In this document: positions 7,677 to 15,763 of the stretch, piece after piece
Position numbering within the stretch: position 1 is the first letter of the stretch
Layout of the letters: each line of letters begins with the position of its first letter
Assembly: GCA_019415525.1 (NCBI GenBank)
Contig: DXZA01000056.1
Span: 1 to 21,471, forward strand
Reading direction: 5' to 3'
DNA length: 21,471 bases
DNA from: Tyzzerella sp.
GTDB taxonomy: Bacteria; Bacillota; Clostridia; Lachnospirales; Anaerotignaceae
Translations under genes and position numbers: made by a program
The notes under the pieces: generated by a model
Seen by the model: the letters and a program-made list of their open reading frames with translations, nothing else
Databases searched by the model: none
Told to the model about the DNA's origin: nothing

Positions 7677-8882
7677 TCAGTTATTATTTAAAAAATAATT
7701 CATAAGCTCATATCCCTTATCAAATTCAAAATTTGATTTTGCAGCATTATTTTCAGTATATGATTGAACAGTATTATTTATATTTTTTCTACTATCATAT
7801 ATTATAAAAGGAACCTTGTCAGATGTATGTGTTTTTAAAGCTATTGGTGTTGGGTGGTCTGGAAGAACCATTATTTTAAAATCTTCTCCCAACTTTTCCA
7901 AACCTTCTTTAACAACTTTAACTATTTCACTATCAATAAGCTCTATTGCTTTTACTTTATTGTCAATCTCTCCTCTATGTCCACATTCATCTGGTGCTTC
8001 TATATGTATATATACAAAATCATTTCCATCAATAAGAGCTTTAAGCCCTGCTTCACCTTTTCCTCTAAAGTTTGTATCAATGTTTCCTGTTGCTCCCAAA
8101 ACTTCTATAACTTCCATATCAGCACTAATACCTATACCTTTTATAAGGTCAACTGCTGATATAACTGCACCCTTAAGACCAGTTTTATTTTCAAAATTTT
8201 CTACAGCTGGTTTTGTTCCTTCTCCCCAAAGCCATATAGAATTAGCTGGCTTAAGACCCTTTGCTTTTCTTGAAACATTTACAGGATGATTTTCAAGTAT
8301 ATCTCTGCTTTTTTCCATAAGTGAATATATCATTTCATTTTTAGGAAGATAATCTGTAACTTTTTTATCAGAAATATCATGTGGTGGTGTAAGTTCAAGA
8401 TTTATTTTTCCACCATGCCATATAAGACAATGTCTATAACTTATACCTGCAAAAAACTCAAGTTCATCTGTTGAAAGCTCTTCATTTACTGCTTTTATAA
8501 GTTCTGCTGCTTCTTCTGTAGATATTTCCCCAGCACTATAATCAACCATTGTTCTTTCTTTAATATCCTTTTCATCAGAAAGTGTAACAAGATTACATCT
8601 TAATGCAACATCATCATCTTTCATATTTATACCAATACTTACAGCCTCTAAAGGTGAACGACCAGTATAACATTTTAAAGGGTCATATCCCATAGCAGAA
8701 AGGTTTGCAACATCACTACCTGGTTTCATACCATCAGGTACAGTTTTAACCATTCCACATATACCCTTTTTAGCTAACTCATCTATTGTATCTTTTTTAG
8801 CAACCTCTAAAGTAGTCTTGTCACCAAGCTCTTTTATAGGATAATCGGCCATTCCATCTCCAAGTATAACTACATACTTCAT
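7677..8882 (-). CDS. apgM: Cofactor-independent phosphoglycerate mutase of the archaeal (ApgM) type, or proposed homoserine kinase
   Basis: This 401-residue alkaline-phosphatase-superfamily protein starts with the family-typical MKYVVILGDGMADYP, in which Asp9 is a metal ligand candidate. It continues with KPGSDVANLSAMGYDP (a likely nucleophile/metal region), YTGRSPLEA, RCNLVTL, and C-terminal metal motifs EAPDECGHRGE and PDHPTP. The family interconverts 3- and 2-phosphoglycerate using two divalent metals. A bacterial subgroup has, however, been proposed as a homoserine kinase in organisms lacking ThrB, and the sequence alone does not separate the two. I chose the ATG at 8882. Longer in-frame starts up to 8945 exist but add atypical residues and run into the predicted promoter. 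The SD-like GAGGAG is 13 nt away, slightly far. The gene stands alone between its own promoter and terminator. Confidence 0.8.
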   Translation of the reverse strand: MKYVVILGDGMADYPIKELGDKTTLEVAKKDTIDELAKKGICGMVKTVPDGMKPGSDVANLSAMGYDPLKCYTGRSPLEAVSIGINMKDDDVALRCNLVTLSDEKDIKERTMVDYSAGEISTEEAAELIKAVNEELSTDELEFFAGISYRHCLIWHGGKINLELTPPHDISDKKVTDYLPKNEMIYSLMEKSRDILENHPVNVSRKAKGLKPANSIWLWGEGTKPAVENFENKTGLKGAVISAVDLIKGIGISADMEVIEVLGATGNIDTNFRGKGEAGLKALIDGNDFVYIHIEAPDECGHRGEIDNKVKAIELIDSEIVKVVKEGLEKLGEDFKIMVLPDHPTPIALKTHTSDKVPFIIYDSRKNINNTVQSYTENNAAKSNFEFDKGYELMNYFLNNN

Positions 8883-8934
8883 AATTAAATAACATCTCCT
8901 CAAAAACATTTGTCCGTATATCAAATACTTTTTT

Positions 8935-8963
8935 ATTATACTCAAAATGTATACATATGTAAA
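8935..8963 (-). promoter_or_regulatory. Sigma-A-type promoter of the apgM-like gene
   Basis: On the minus strand TTTACA (8958-8963), a 17-bp spacer and TATAAT (8935-8940) lie just after the terminator of the permease gene. The start of transcription is near 8928, giving a leader of about 45 nt. Confidence 0.7.
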
Positions 8964-8973
8964 GAATATTTTA

Positions 8974-9015
8974 AAATATAAAAACAGTCTGTAAAAACAG
9001 ACTGTTTTTATATTT
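8974..9015 (-). terminator. Terminator of the MacB-like ABC operon
   Basis: A perfect 19-bp inverted repeat (8974-8992 with 8997-9015) with a 4-nt AAAA loop starts 1 bp after the permease stop codon. Its GC core is ACAGTCTGT. A/T-rich outer arms supply the T-tract on the minus strand. Confidence 0.88.
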
Positions 9016-9016
9016 A

Positions 9017-10339
9017 TTATTCAGTTTTAATTGCGGTAAGTGCAGAAAGATTCATTGCACGTTTTGCTGGAAGATATCCAGAAGCAATTCCAACAAATGT
9101 AGCAAATATAAGTGATGCTAAATAAAGCCACAACGGAATAGATGAAAGCATATTACTAGATTGTTGTGCTGCAAAATAATTTACAACCTTAGATGCAACA
9201 AAGCTAACAATCATACCAAACACTCCACCAACAAATCCTATTATAGCAGCTTCTGTAAGGAAAAGACGTTTTATATCTTTTAAAGATGCACCTATAACTT
9301 TCATTACACCTATTTCTCTTGTTCTTTCATAAATAGACATAACCATAGTATTTGTTATACCTATTGCTGCAACAACAAGTGATATTGCACCTATTGCTCC
9401 AAGCATAGTTCTTAACATTTTTGTTGTTTCTTTCATAGATTCAAGGACATCTGAAAGACTTGATGCATTATACCCTAAACTTTTAATATAAGTTTGTACT
9501 TCTTGAACCTTTTCTATATTTTCAACACGAACAAGAGCCTTTTCATATGTACCACTTTTCTTTTTATTGCTGGAATTACCATTATTACTATTGTGTTTTT
9601 GTTTCTCTTTTTGTATTTTTTCAAGTTGCTTTATTGGCATTATTACAGAATATCCATTTTGGTCATTACCACTAAGTTTTCCAACAGCTTCAGCTTTTAT
9701 TGGCTTTATAGATTTATCTGCATCTTTTGTACCATAAGCATAATCATATGTAATCTGTACTTTATCATTAAATATATCTACTGTTGGCGGTTCAGAATTA
9801 TATCTTGCCTGCCAACTTAACTTAGGATTATAGAAACTACTTAAAACACTTTCACCTACAACAAGAGATACTTTATCATTTTCCAAAAGACCTCGTCCTT
9901 CTGAAATATTATAACCCAAATCATCAAAACATGACGGGTCTATTCCTACAAATGATACATCAGCAACATATTTTCCACATATAAGCTGCATATAGTCATT
10001 TAATACAGGTGTTGCTGCAATAACTCCTGGTATCTCTTTAAATCCTTGTATGGCTTTAACATCAAGAACAACATTGTTATTTTTATTCTTTATTTTAGAC
10101 TGTGAAGTATTAGAAACAATCATTCCTTCACTACTATTAGGAGGATATACCTCTATAACCTGCAAGCTCCCCCACTCAGAAACTTGTTTTATATAGCTTT
10201 CATTCATACCTATACCAATAGAAACCATAACAACAATAGATGCTGTACCTATAACAACACCTAAAACAGTAAGAAATGTTCTAAGTCTTCTTTTCCAAAG
10301 ATTGCGTAAAGCCATAGATATTAAATCATTTAAGCTCAT
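9017..10339 (-). CDS. MacB/FtsX-type ABC transporter permease
   Basis: This 440-residue integral membrane protein has MacB topology. An N-terminal amphipathic stretch (ALRNLWKRRLRTFLT) leads into a first membrane helix (about residues 18-45), followed by a large extracytoplasmic MacB_PCD-like domain and three C-terminal helices of the FtsX domain (about 310-435). The motif SIYERTREIGVMKVIGAS marks the cytoplasmic coupling loop. A low-complexity Asn/Ser/Lys linker (KHNSNNGNSSNKKKSG) interrupts the outer domain. I chose the ATG at 10339. A GTG two codons earlier is possible, but AAAGG is better spaced for the ATG. It is the last gene of the operon, 26 bp after the repeat-protein gene. These systems are mechanotransmitters that move peptides, lipids or cell-wall partners rather than classical importers. 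The substrate is unknown. Confidence 0.88.
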   Translation of the reverse strand: MSLNDLISMALRNLWKRRLRTFLTVLGVVIGTASIVVMVSIGIGMNESYIKQVSEWGSLQVIEVYPPNSSEGMIVSNTSQSKIKNKNNNVVLDVKAIQGFKEIPGVIAATPVLNDYMQLICGKYVADVSFVGIDPSCFDDLGYNISEGRGLLENDKVSLVVGESVLSSFYNPKLSWQARYNSEPPTVDIFNDKVQITYDYAYGTKDADKSIKPIKAEAVGKLSGNDQNGYSVIMPIKQLEKIQKEKQKHNSNNGNSSNKKKSGTYEKALVRVENIEKVQEVQTYIKSLGYNASSLSDVLESMKETTKMLRTMLGAIGAISLVVAAIGITNTMVMSIYERTREIGVMKVIGASLKDIKRLFLTEAAIIGFVGGVFGMIVSFVASKVVNYFAAQQSSNMLSSIPLWLYLASLIFATFVGIASGYLPAKRAMNLSALTAIKTE

Positions 10340-10365
10340 AGGCACTCAACCTTTCGTAATTATAA

Positions 10366-12495
10366 TTATTTTTCATCATCATCAGCTTCAATAAAAGCTG
10401 CGTCTTTTTTTGCTTTTATCTTTTTAAATACTATAACACCACCAATCACAACAACTGCTACTACTCCTGCTATTATACCTATTTTTTTGAAATTAATATT
10501 TTTTTCTTCTTCCATTCCAAAATCTCCAAACTCATTTTCATCTATAGGCATAGCTTCTGTAACATTCATTATATATTCTTTTTTTATTTCATATGTTTCA
10601 CCACTTGGGTCTTGATATGTAAGAATAATATTTACTGGTGTTTCACCTATTGTTTTAGGAGAAAAAGTTCCATCAAAATACTCTGTATTTCCTGCATCAA
10701 AATTACCTATAAAGGTACTTTTATTTGTTGTATCAACATCACCCTCAATTCTTATCATAAAGTTATTAAGTGCAACTTTTCCTGTATTATAAACTTCAAA
10801 AGTTACAGGTACAGGAACTCCAACCTCTCCTGTTTCAGGTATATATATTTCACCTGTTTCTACTTTTGTAGGTTGTTTTACATTTATACCTAAAAGCTCA
10901 GTTGCAGTATATTCATTACCTTCAGCATCTTCATATTCAAAATTAACTTTTAATGTATATGTTTTAGGCTGTGCATCTGGAACAACATAAAGTCTTAATT
11001 TTTTATCCACAGTATTTTTAGGTGCTATTGAATCGAAATAAAATGTATTACTGCTATCAACAGGAGTAAATATATTTCCAGTTTTTGCTGTATCACTAGA
11101 TGTTTCTTCAGAAAGTGTAAGATACATTTTTATATTTTTTACAGTTTTTGTTTGATGTGTGTTTAAAAAAGTCATAGTAAGGTCAAACTCTTCTCCAGCC
11201 ATAACAATAAGAGGGTCTGATTTATAATCACTTACTATTATTTTAGGTTTACTTGTTTTTTTATCACCATCAGTTCCGTTACTATCTGCATTTGGATTGC
11301 TTATATTAACACCGGCATACTGTGAAAATGTCACTATATTACTTGAACCATCTTTTATAGTTCCGTCTTCATATGAAACAGAAAATTCAATAGCATAATT
11401 CTGTGATTTTGCAAGAGATGTTCCTGCAAATATAAATTCCATAGGTGTTGAAGCTCCACTTACTAACTCAGGAACTGTTTTAATACTTGTTGATTTTGGA
11501 ACTACTGCTCCTTCACCTGCTGCATTTGCAGTAACTTTTATATTTTTGGCACTTGCTTTTCCATTATTAACAATATTAAATTTAATTGTAAAATTCTGAT
11601 TTACTCCATATGTTCCACTTGGTTCTGTAATATTTTGTATTTCAAGTGAAGGTTTTTGTGTTGGACTTCCTGTACCAACAGAAATAAAGTAACTTTGCTC
11701 AAGTGTATGTTCTTTACCATCAACATCTTTACATTTAATTACTATTTTTACAGGATAATTTCCTGCACTCATACTTGCATTTGCAATTATATTGAATGCA
11801 ACATTTTGTGTATGCCCTATAGAAATCTGTTTAAGTGTTTTTGTATTTGAACCATTATTTATACTAATTCCTTGAGGGTCTAAGTCTGTAAGTGTTACAT
11901 CAACATCTGTCATAAGAAGTTTTCCACTATTAAATATATCAAAACTTACTGTACCTGACTGTCCAGGAAGTATTGATGAAGGTGATAATTTAAAATTTTG
12001 AATACTAAACTGTGGTGCTTGTGCACTTTCAGTTTTTAAATATATTGTAGAACTTGAAGAAAACTTTTTACCAAATGTATTATAAAATGTATAATTTAAT
12101 TTTGCTGTATATGTTTTATTACCTGCTGTTTGGTCTGCATCAATAATAATTTTTATATTTTTATCACCTTTAGCCGCTATTGCTGAAATTTTACTATCAC
12201 TACTTGCAACAGACATATTAAAAGGATTATCACTAACATCTGCTGGCTCAATCTGTACTATTATATTACTAGCAACATAAGATGATGGGTTTTTAATATT
12301 AACTGTAATCTCATTTTTAGACCCACCTTTTATATTGAATACAGGGCCATTTGTCAGTATAAGCTCTGGAATGTATTCACTTTTATCTATAACCTCATCA
12401 TCAGCACCAAATGCATTTACTACACCTGCAAATCCCATTTGCAAAACCATTATAATTGTTAAAAACAATCCTAAAAAACTTTTAGCTTTTTTCAT
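10366..12495 (-). CDS. Secreted, membrane-anchored repeat protein (CARDB/S-layer-like domains) of an ABC system
   Basis: This 709-residue protein has a signal peptide at about 1-30 (lysine-rich head, LFLTIIMVLQMGFAGVV core, then NAFGADD). It then has several beta-rich immunoglobulin-like repeats of about 120-130 residues. The repeats share a pattern of a Pro/Gly turn, 'f.i...n.G...a.nv.v.' strands and closing 'y.i.v.y.d..G' strands. A single C-terminal transmembrane helix (GIIAGVVAVVVIGGVIVF) is followed by a short, Lys- and then Asp-rich cytoplasmic tail. The repeats resemble the CARDB/COG1361 class. It is placed between the ATPase (14-bp overlap) and the permease (26-bp gap), so it is probably a dedicated extracytoplasmic partner of the transporter, perhaps a periplasmic-adaptor analogue for a Gram-positive wall. 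I chose the ATG at 12495 because GGAGG precedes it by 7 nt. An upstream ATG at 12525 lies inside the ATPase gene. Confidence 0.75.
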   Translation of the reverse strand: MKKAKSFLGLFLTIIMVLQMGFAGVVNAFGADDEVIDKSEYIPELILTNGPVFNIKGGSKNEITVNIKNPSSYVASNIIVQIEPADVSDNPFNMSVASSDSKISAIAAKGDKNIKIIIDADQTAGNKTYTAKLNYTFYNTFGKKFSSSSTIYLKTESAQAPQFSIQNFKLSPSSILPGQSGTVSFDIFNSGKLLMTDVDVTLTDLDPQGISINNGSNTKTLKQISIGHTQNVAFNIIANASMSAGNYPVKIVIKCKDVDGKEHTLEQSYFISVGTGSPTQKPSLEIQNITEPSGTYGVNQNFTIKFNIVNNGKASAKNIKVTANAAGEGAVVPKSTSIKTVPELVSGASTPMEFIFAGTSLAKSQNYAIEFSVSYEDGTIKDGSSNIVTFSQYAGVNISNPNADSNGTDGDKKTSKPKIIVSDYKSDPLIVMAGEEFDLTMTFLNTHQTKTVKNIKMYLTLSEETSSDTAKTGNIFTPVDSSNTFYFDSIAPKNTVDKKLRLYVVPDAQPKTYTLKVNFEYEDAEGNEYTATELLGINVKQPTKVETGEIYIPETGEVGVPVPVTFEVYNTGKVALNNFMIRIEGDVDTTNKSTFIGNFDAGNTEYFDGTFSPKTIGETPVNIILTYQDPSGETYEIKKEYIMNVTEAMPIDENEFGDFGMEEEKNINFKKIGIIAGVVAVVVIGGVIVFKKIKAKKDAAFIEADDDEK

Positions 12496-13210
12496 AATAT
12501 TCCTCCATTTCAACCTTCTTTTCATTTACTTCAATTTTTTCTATTTTTCCATCAGATAAATGAATAATTCTATCAGCATATTCCGATATTTCTAAGTCAT
12601 GTGTAACTATTATTAATGTTTGATTATTCTTTTTAGCCATACCTGTAATCAAATCCATCATTTCATATGTAGTTTTAGTATCAAGATTACCTGTTGGCTC
12701 ATCTGCAAATACAACTCTTGGATTGTTAACAAAAGCCCTTGCTATACTTACTCTTTGTTGTTGTCCACCACTCATTTCATTTGGTTTATGGTGCATTCTC
12801 TCTTTAAGACCTACAGCCTCTAGCATATCCTGTGCCCTTTTTATTCTTTCTTTTTTAGGTACACCTTCAAATATAAGAGGAAGCATAACATTTTCCATAG
12901 CAGTTAAAGTAGAAAGCAGATTGTAGGACTGAAATACAAATCCTATACTCTCTTGTCTAAATAAAGCAAGCTGTTCTTCATTCATTCTTTCAACATGCTT
13001 ATTTGCTATTATTATTTCACCCTTTGTAGGTTTTTCAAGTCCTGCCATAAGATTAAGAAGAGTAGATTTACCTGAACCAGACTTACCTAAAAGACAGCAT
13101 ATCTCTCCTTCAGCTATATTAAGACTTATATCATTAACCGCAAAAATTTTCTCATTTCCCATTCTGAAAACTTTTTTCGCATTTTTTATTCGTATTATAT
13201 CTTTTGTCAA
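12482..13210 (-). CDS. ABC transporter ATP-binding protein, LolD/MacB type
   Basis: This 242-residue cytoplasmic ATPase contains Walker A GKSGSGKST (42-50), Q-loop FQSYNLL (93-99), signature MSGGQQQRVSIARA (146-159), Walker B VVFADEP (166-172) and the switch histidine in VTHDLE (202-207). The sequence type is the LolD/MacB/FtsE-like branch that pairs with FtsX-fold permeases. The start is a TTG at 13210: AAAGGAGG lies 7 nt upstream, whereas the ATG at 13243 is upstream of that site and has none. The last 14 bp overlap the start of the repeat-protein gene, suggesting translational coupling. It is the first gene of a three-gene operon. I did not find a convincing promoter in the 100 bp upstream. 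Confidence 0.9.
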   Translation of the reverse strand: MTKDIIRIKNAKKVFRMGNEKIFAVNDISLNIAEGEICCLLGKSGSGKSTLLNLMAGLEKPTKGEIIIANKHVERMNEEQLALFRQESIGFVFQSYNLLSTLTAMENVMLPLIFEGVPKKERIKRAQDMLEAVGLKERMHHKPNEMSGGQQQRVSIARAFVNNPRVVFADEPTGNLDTKTTYEMMDLITGMAKKNNQTLIIVTHDLEISEYADRIIHLSDGKIEKIEVNEKKVEMEEYYEKS

Positions 13211-13304
13211 AAAAATACCTCCTTTCAAAATATTTGCTGCCATCTCTGTATATTAGATACATATTACAAAAAATTTGTTTCAAAAATTTCAAAAAAATTT
13301 TTTA

Positions 13305-13341
13305 AATAAAAAAAGCCTAAAAACATAATAGTTTTTAGGCT
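13305..13341 (-). terminator. Terminator of the queL-queT operon
   Basis: AGCCTAAAAAC (13314-13324) pairs with GTTTTTAGGCT (13331-13341) across a 6-nt ATAATA loop. On the minus strand the stem is followed by seven T (13307-13313). It lies 8 bp after the queT stop codon. Confidence 0.9.
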
Positions 13342-13349
13342 AATAAAAT

Positions 13350-13853
13350 TTATTTTAACAATTCTATAAATTTAGTATTTTTCAGTATATATTTAAACAA
13401 AGGATAACCTATACATGTTACCACAGCAAACTCTCCAAACATTACTGTTGCTGTTGTTGCCAATAAAGGAAGCCCTGAAACAATATAAAGTTCAATACCT
13501 ACAAAAACACAAAATACTGTCGGCCATAAAGTTGCAATAAAAAGATTTTTTGTTTTTGATATGGCAATAACAGTACATAAAGTACTCATTGTTCCAAATA
13601 ATACATCAATAATCCCTAAAGGACTAAAACAGTTAGCTATAGCACAACCTATAACAAGTCCTGCCCCAAAAGAAGGATTTATATATACAAATAACACCAT
13701 TAATTCAGAAAATCTAAATTGTATAGCACCATATGAAAGTGGAGCTATTGCAAGTGTAATAACAACATATAATGCAGCTGTAATACCTGTAATTGCAATA
13801 TTTTTAGCACTAATATTTTTTGAAAATTTATTTTTTGAAGCTATATTTATCAT
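13350..13853 (-). CDS. queT: QueT-type ECF transporter substrate-binding (S) component for queuosine precursors
   Basis: This 167-residue membrane protein has about five or six hydrophobic segments and a short basic, Ser/Lys-rich head. The QueT family pattern is visible in GAIQFRFSELMVLFVYINPSFGAGLVIGCAIAN (residues about 42-74), then SPLGIIDVLFGTMSTL. S components bind the ligand in the membrane and share a common energising module (EcfA, EcfA', EcfT), which is not in this window. The start overlaps the queL stop as ATGA, and AGGAGG lies 6 nt before the ATG inside the end of queL, so translation is coupled. The preQ1 riboswitch upstream and the radical SAM partner support preQ1, preQ0 or queuine as ligand. 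Which of these it carries cannot be read from the sequence. Confidence 0.85.
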   Translation of the reverse strand: MINIASKNKFSKNISAKNIAITGITAALYVVITLAIAPLSYGAIQFRFSELMVLFVYINPSFGAGLVIGCAIANCFSPLGIIDVLFGTMSTLCTVIAISKTKNLFIATLWPTVFCVFVGIELYIVSGLPLLATTATVMFGEFAVVTCIGYPLFKYILKNTKFIELLK

Positions 13854-14554
13854 AATATACCTCCTACACCAAAATCAGTATTATTCCATAAAATTTCTAT
13901 ATTAGGATTTTCTTCAAGGTATCCATATTTTTCTCTGAACCACTCTATAAGCTCATTGTCTGCTTTTATATTTGTTGTATTATCAATAAATATATTTATG
14001 CAACCATATTTAAAATATTTTTGCAAGCATTCCATATCATAGTCAATCATTTCTTTAGTTTGACCCTTTATACCTACCATAAGACATATGGAATTAAAAT
14101 ATTCTGCAACTTCTTGTGGCCCTGAAAATACAGTACCTTTTTTAAGCACATTATTTCTAAAATAGTCATTAAATGTTTCAACACCATTTTTGAATATAAT
14201 TGGCACTTTAAAAAACTCTCTTATTTCAGAAAGTCTATTTCTATAAGACCAATAACTTTCAAAAAACAAAAGTTTTATTTTCTTTTCATTTATAATATCT
14301 CTTATTTCTACAAGAGTTTTTTGTGGAAGTTCAAAAACACTACCTGAATTTATAACTTCTAAAACACCCTTGCTACCAGTTACATTTTTGAGAACTTTAC
14401 TGTTAAACTCAACCATTTCTTCTTCATTTTCTGAATTGTCATCAATGTAATCACAAAATGCACATCTTCCCCATACACAAGGTCGACCTTTTAACAATAC
14501 TATTTCTCGTGGATTTTTATTTTCGACAATATCATATCGAACCATATCACTCAT
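13850..14554 (-). CDS. queL: Radical SAM protein, probable queuine lyase QueL (queuine to preQ1)
   Basis: This 234-residue protein has a radical SAM cysteine motif near the N-terminus, Cys26-Val-Trp-Gly-Arg-Cys31-Ala-Phe-Cys34. That is CX4CX2C, one residue longer than the usual CX3CX2C. The rest (VINSGSVFELP, FESYWSYRNRL, GVETFND, CLMVGIKGQT, NIFIDNTT) fits a compact SAM half-barrel. In gut clostridia such as Clostridioides difficile a radical SAM subgroup named QueL regenerates preQ1 from queuine next to an ECF transporter for the base. The direct coupling to queT and the preQ1-I riboswitch in front make this the best call, although I cannot test the subgroup by alignment. ATG 14554 has GGAGG about 11 nt upstream; a second ATG at 14545 is less likely. 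The product would enter the tRNA-guanine transglycosylase pathway for tRNA wobble-base queuosine. Confidence 0.78.
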   Translation of the reverse strand: MSDMVRYDIVENKNPREIVLLKGRPCVWGRCAFCDYIDDNSENEEEMVEFNSKVLKNVTGSKGVLEVINSGSVFELPQKTLVEIRDIINEKKIKLLFFESYWSYRNRLSEIREFFKVPIIFKNGVETFNDYFRNNVLKKGTVFSGPQEVAEYFNSICLMVGIKGQTKEMIDYDMECLQKYFKYGCINIFIDNTTNIKADNELIEWFREKYGYLEENPNIEILWNNTDFGVGGIL

Positions 14555-14564
14555 ATTAAATTTT

Positions 14565-14610
14565 TCCTCCCTGTTTTTTATTTTAGAGATGGTTATGCAA
14601 GGAACATCTC
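14565..14610 (-). promoter_or_regulatory. preQ1-I riboswitch, translational type, controlling queL-queT
   Basis: On the minus strand stem P1 is GAGATG (14610-14605) with CATCTC (14591-14586). Its loop begins TTCC and carries TTGC and ATAAC, and the stem is followed by an A-rich tail (14585-14573). CCTTG (14602-14598) can pair with CAGGG (14573-14569, one G-U) to form the H-type pseudoknot P2, which covers the start of the Shine-Dalgarno run AGGGAGG. C14597 lies where the preQ1-pairing cytosine sits. Layout and bases match the B. subtilis and Thermoanaerobacter preQ1-I aptamers as I know them. Ligand binding would stabilise P2 and shut down translation of queL. Confidence 0.9.
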
Positions 14611-14618
14611 AATATATA

Positions 14619-15623
14619 TTATTTAATTCTTGCTGGAAAACCTATTTTCTTATGAACTTTTCTTAAAGTTCTGTCGGCAAGTCTTCCTGCTTTTTCAGCA
14701 TTAACTTTTATTATTGTATCAATATAATCTTTATTATTTTCAAGCTCACGAACTTTAGCTTGTACTGGCTCAAGATTTGCTACAACAGCCTCACCAACAG
14801 CTGTTTTAAATGTACCATATCCAACATTTTCAAATTCTTTTTCTGCTTCTGCTAATGTATAACCTGTTGATGCACAATATATATTTAAAAGATTTGATAT
14901 ACCAGCTTTTTCTTGACTAAAACGAACCTGATTTTCAGAGTCTGTAACTGCTCTTTTAATTTTATTCATTATAACAGCAGGGTCATCCATAAGTGCTATT
15001 GTGTTATTTTTATTTTCATCAGATTTTGACATCTTCTTTGTAGGCTCTTGAAGTGCCATTATTCTTGCACCAACTTTTCCAATATACCCTTCTGGAATTT
15101 TAAATGTATCACCATATACAGTATTAAATCTACCAGCAATATCTCTTGTTAATTCAAGATGCTGACGTTGGTCTTCACCAACAGGAACAAGGTCTGTCTG
15201 ATAAAGGAGTATATCGGCAGCCATAAGTGTAGGATATGTGAAAAGTCCAGCATTTATATTATCAGCATGCTTTGATGATTTTTCTTTAAACTGTGTCATT
15301 CTGTTAAGTTCGCCCATATATGTATAACAGTTTAAAATCCATGCAAGTTCTGCATGCTGTGGTACATGTGACTGATAGTAAATTATATTTTTTTCTGGGT
15401 CAAGACCACAAGCAATATATTGAATAAGTAAATCTCTTGATTGTTTTCTAAGTTTTGCAGGGTCCTGTCTTACAGTAATTGCATGCATATCAACTATACA
15501 ATAAAGACAATTATAATCATCTTGAAGTTTTGTCCAATTATTTAATGCTCCAAGGTAATTTCCTAATGTTATAAGACCTGAAGGTTGCATTCCACTAAAT
15601 ATTATTTTTTTATCATCTGCCAT
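14619..15623 (-). CDS. trpS: Tryptophanyl-tRNA synthetase
   Basis: This 334-residue class I aminoacyl-tRNA synthetase of normal bacterial TrpRS length charges tRNA-Trp. Near the N-terminus IIFSGMQPSGLITLGNYLGA holds the HIGH-type signature in its usual TrpRS form, TLGN (19-22). The second signature KMSKS is at 197-201. Other family blocks are VDMHAITV, YQSHVPQHAELAWILNC, MAADILLYQTDLVPVGEDQ and the C-terminal ADRTLRKVHKKIGF. ATG 15623 has GAGGAG about 10 nt upstream, and the upstream ATG at 15674 gives an implausible extension. The leader is about 124 nt and has no T-box motif. No terminator follows it, and the riboswitch of queL begins 8 nt after its stop codon. The promoter overlaps that of the divergent DAHP synthase gene. 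Confidence 0.95.
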   Translation of the reverse strand: MADDKKIIFSGMQPSGLITLGNYLGALNNWTKLQDDYNCLYCIVDMHAITVRQDPAKLRKQSRDLLIQYIACGLDPEKNIIYYQSHVPQHAELAWILNCYTYMGELNRMTQFKEKSSKHADNINAGLFTYPTLMAADILLYQTDLVPVGEDQRQHLELTRDIAGRFNTVYGDTFKIPEGYIGKVGARIMALQEPTKKMSKSDENKNNTIALMDDPAVIMNKIKRAVTDSENQVRFSQEKAGISNLLNIYCASTGYTLAEAEKEFENVGYGTFKTAVGEAVVANLEPVQAKVRELENNKDYIDTIIKVNAEKAGRLADRTLRKVHKKIGFPARIK

Positions 15624-15720
15624 ATAAAACTCACTCCTCTTATGCCAATAAAATAAGGAAGGCAAAAAAAGCATCTTCCCTAACTTTTTAAAATATTTTT
15701 AAATCTAAAGTTAAAAAATG

Positions 15721-15749
15721 TTGCAAAATCAACCTTTTTTTTATATAGT
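15721..15749 (+). promoter_or_regulatory. DAHP synthase promoter
   Basis: TTGCAA (15721-15726), a 17-bp spacer and TATAGT (15744-15749) suit sigma-A on the plus strand. The start would be near 15756, giving a leader of about 135 nt. It faces and overlaps the trpS promoter. Confidence 0.62.
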
Positions 15750-15763
15750 ATAGAGTATACTAT
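15745..15763. promoter_or_regulatory. 19-bp dyad overlapping both divergent -10 boxes (candidate operator)
   Basis: ATAGTATA (15745-15752) and TATACTAT (15756-15763) form a perfect inverted repeat around GAG. Both the plus-strand -10 (15744-15749) and the minus-strand -10 (15754-15759) fall in it, so one bound repressor could block trpS and the DAHP synthase gene together. AT-rich -10-like sequence could also give this by chance. Confidence 0.5.

Noticed and set aside
15624..15747. T-box leader for trpS
   Set aside because: The leader has two weak hairpins (TAACTTT/AAAGTTA and GGAAG/CTTCC) but neither the AGGGUGGNACCGCG-type T-box sequence nor a terminator with T-tract.
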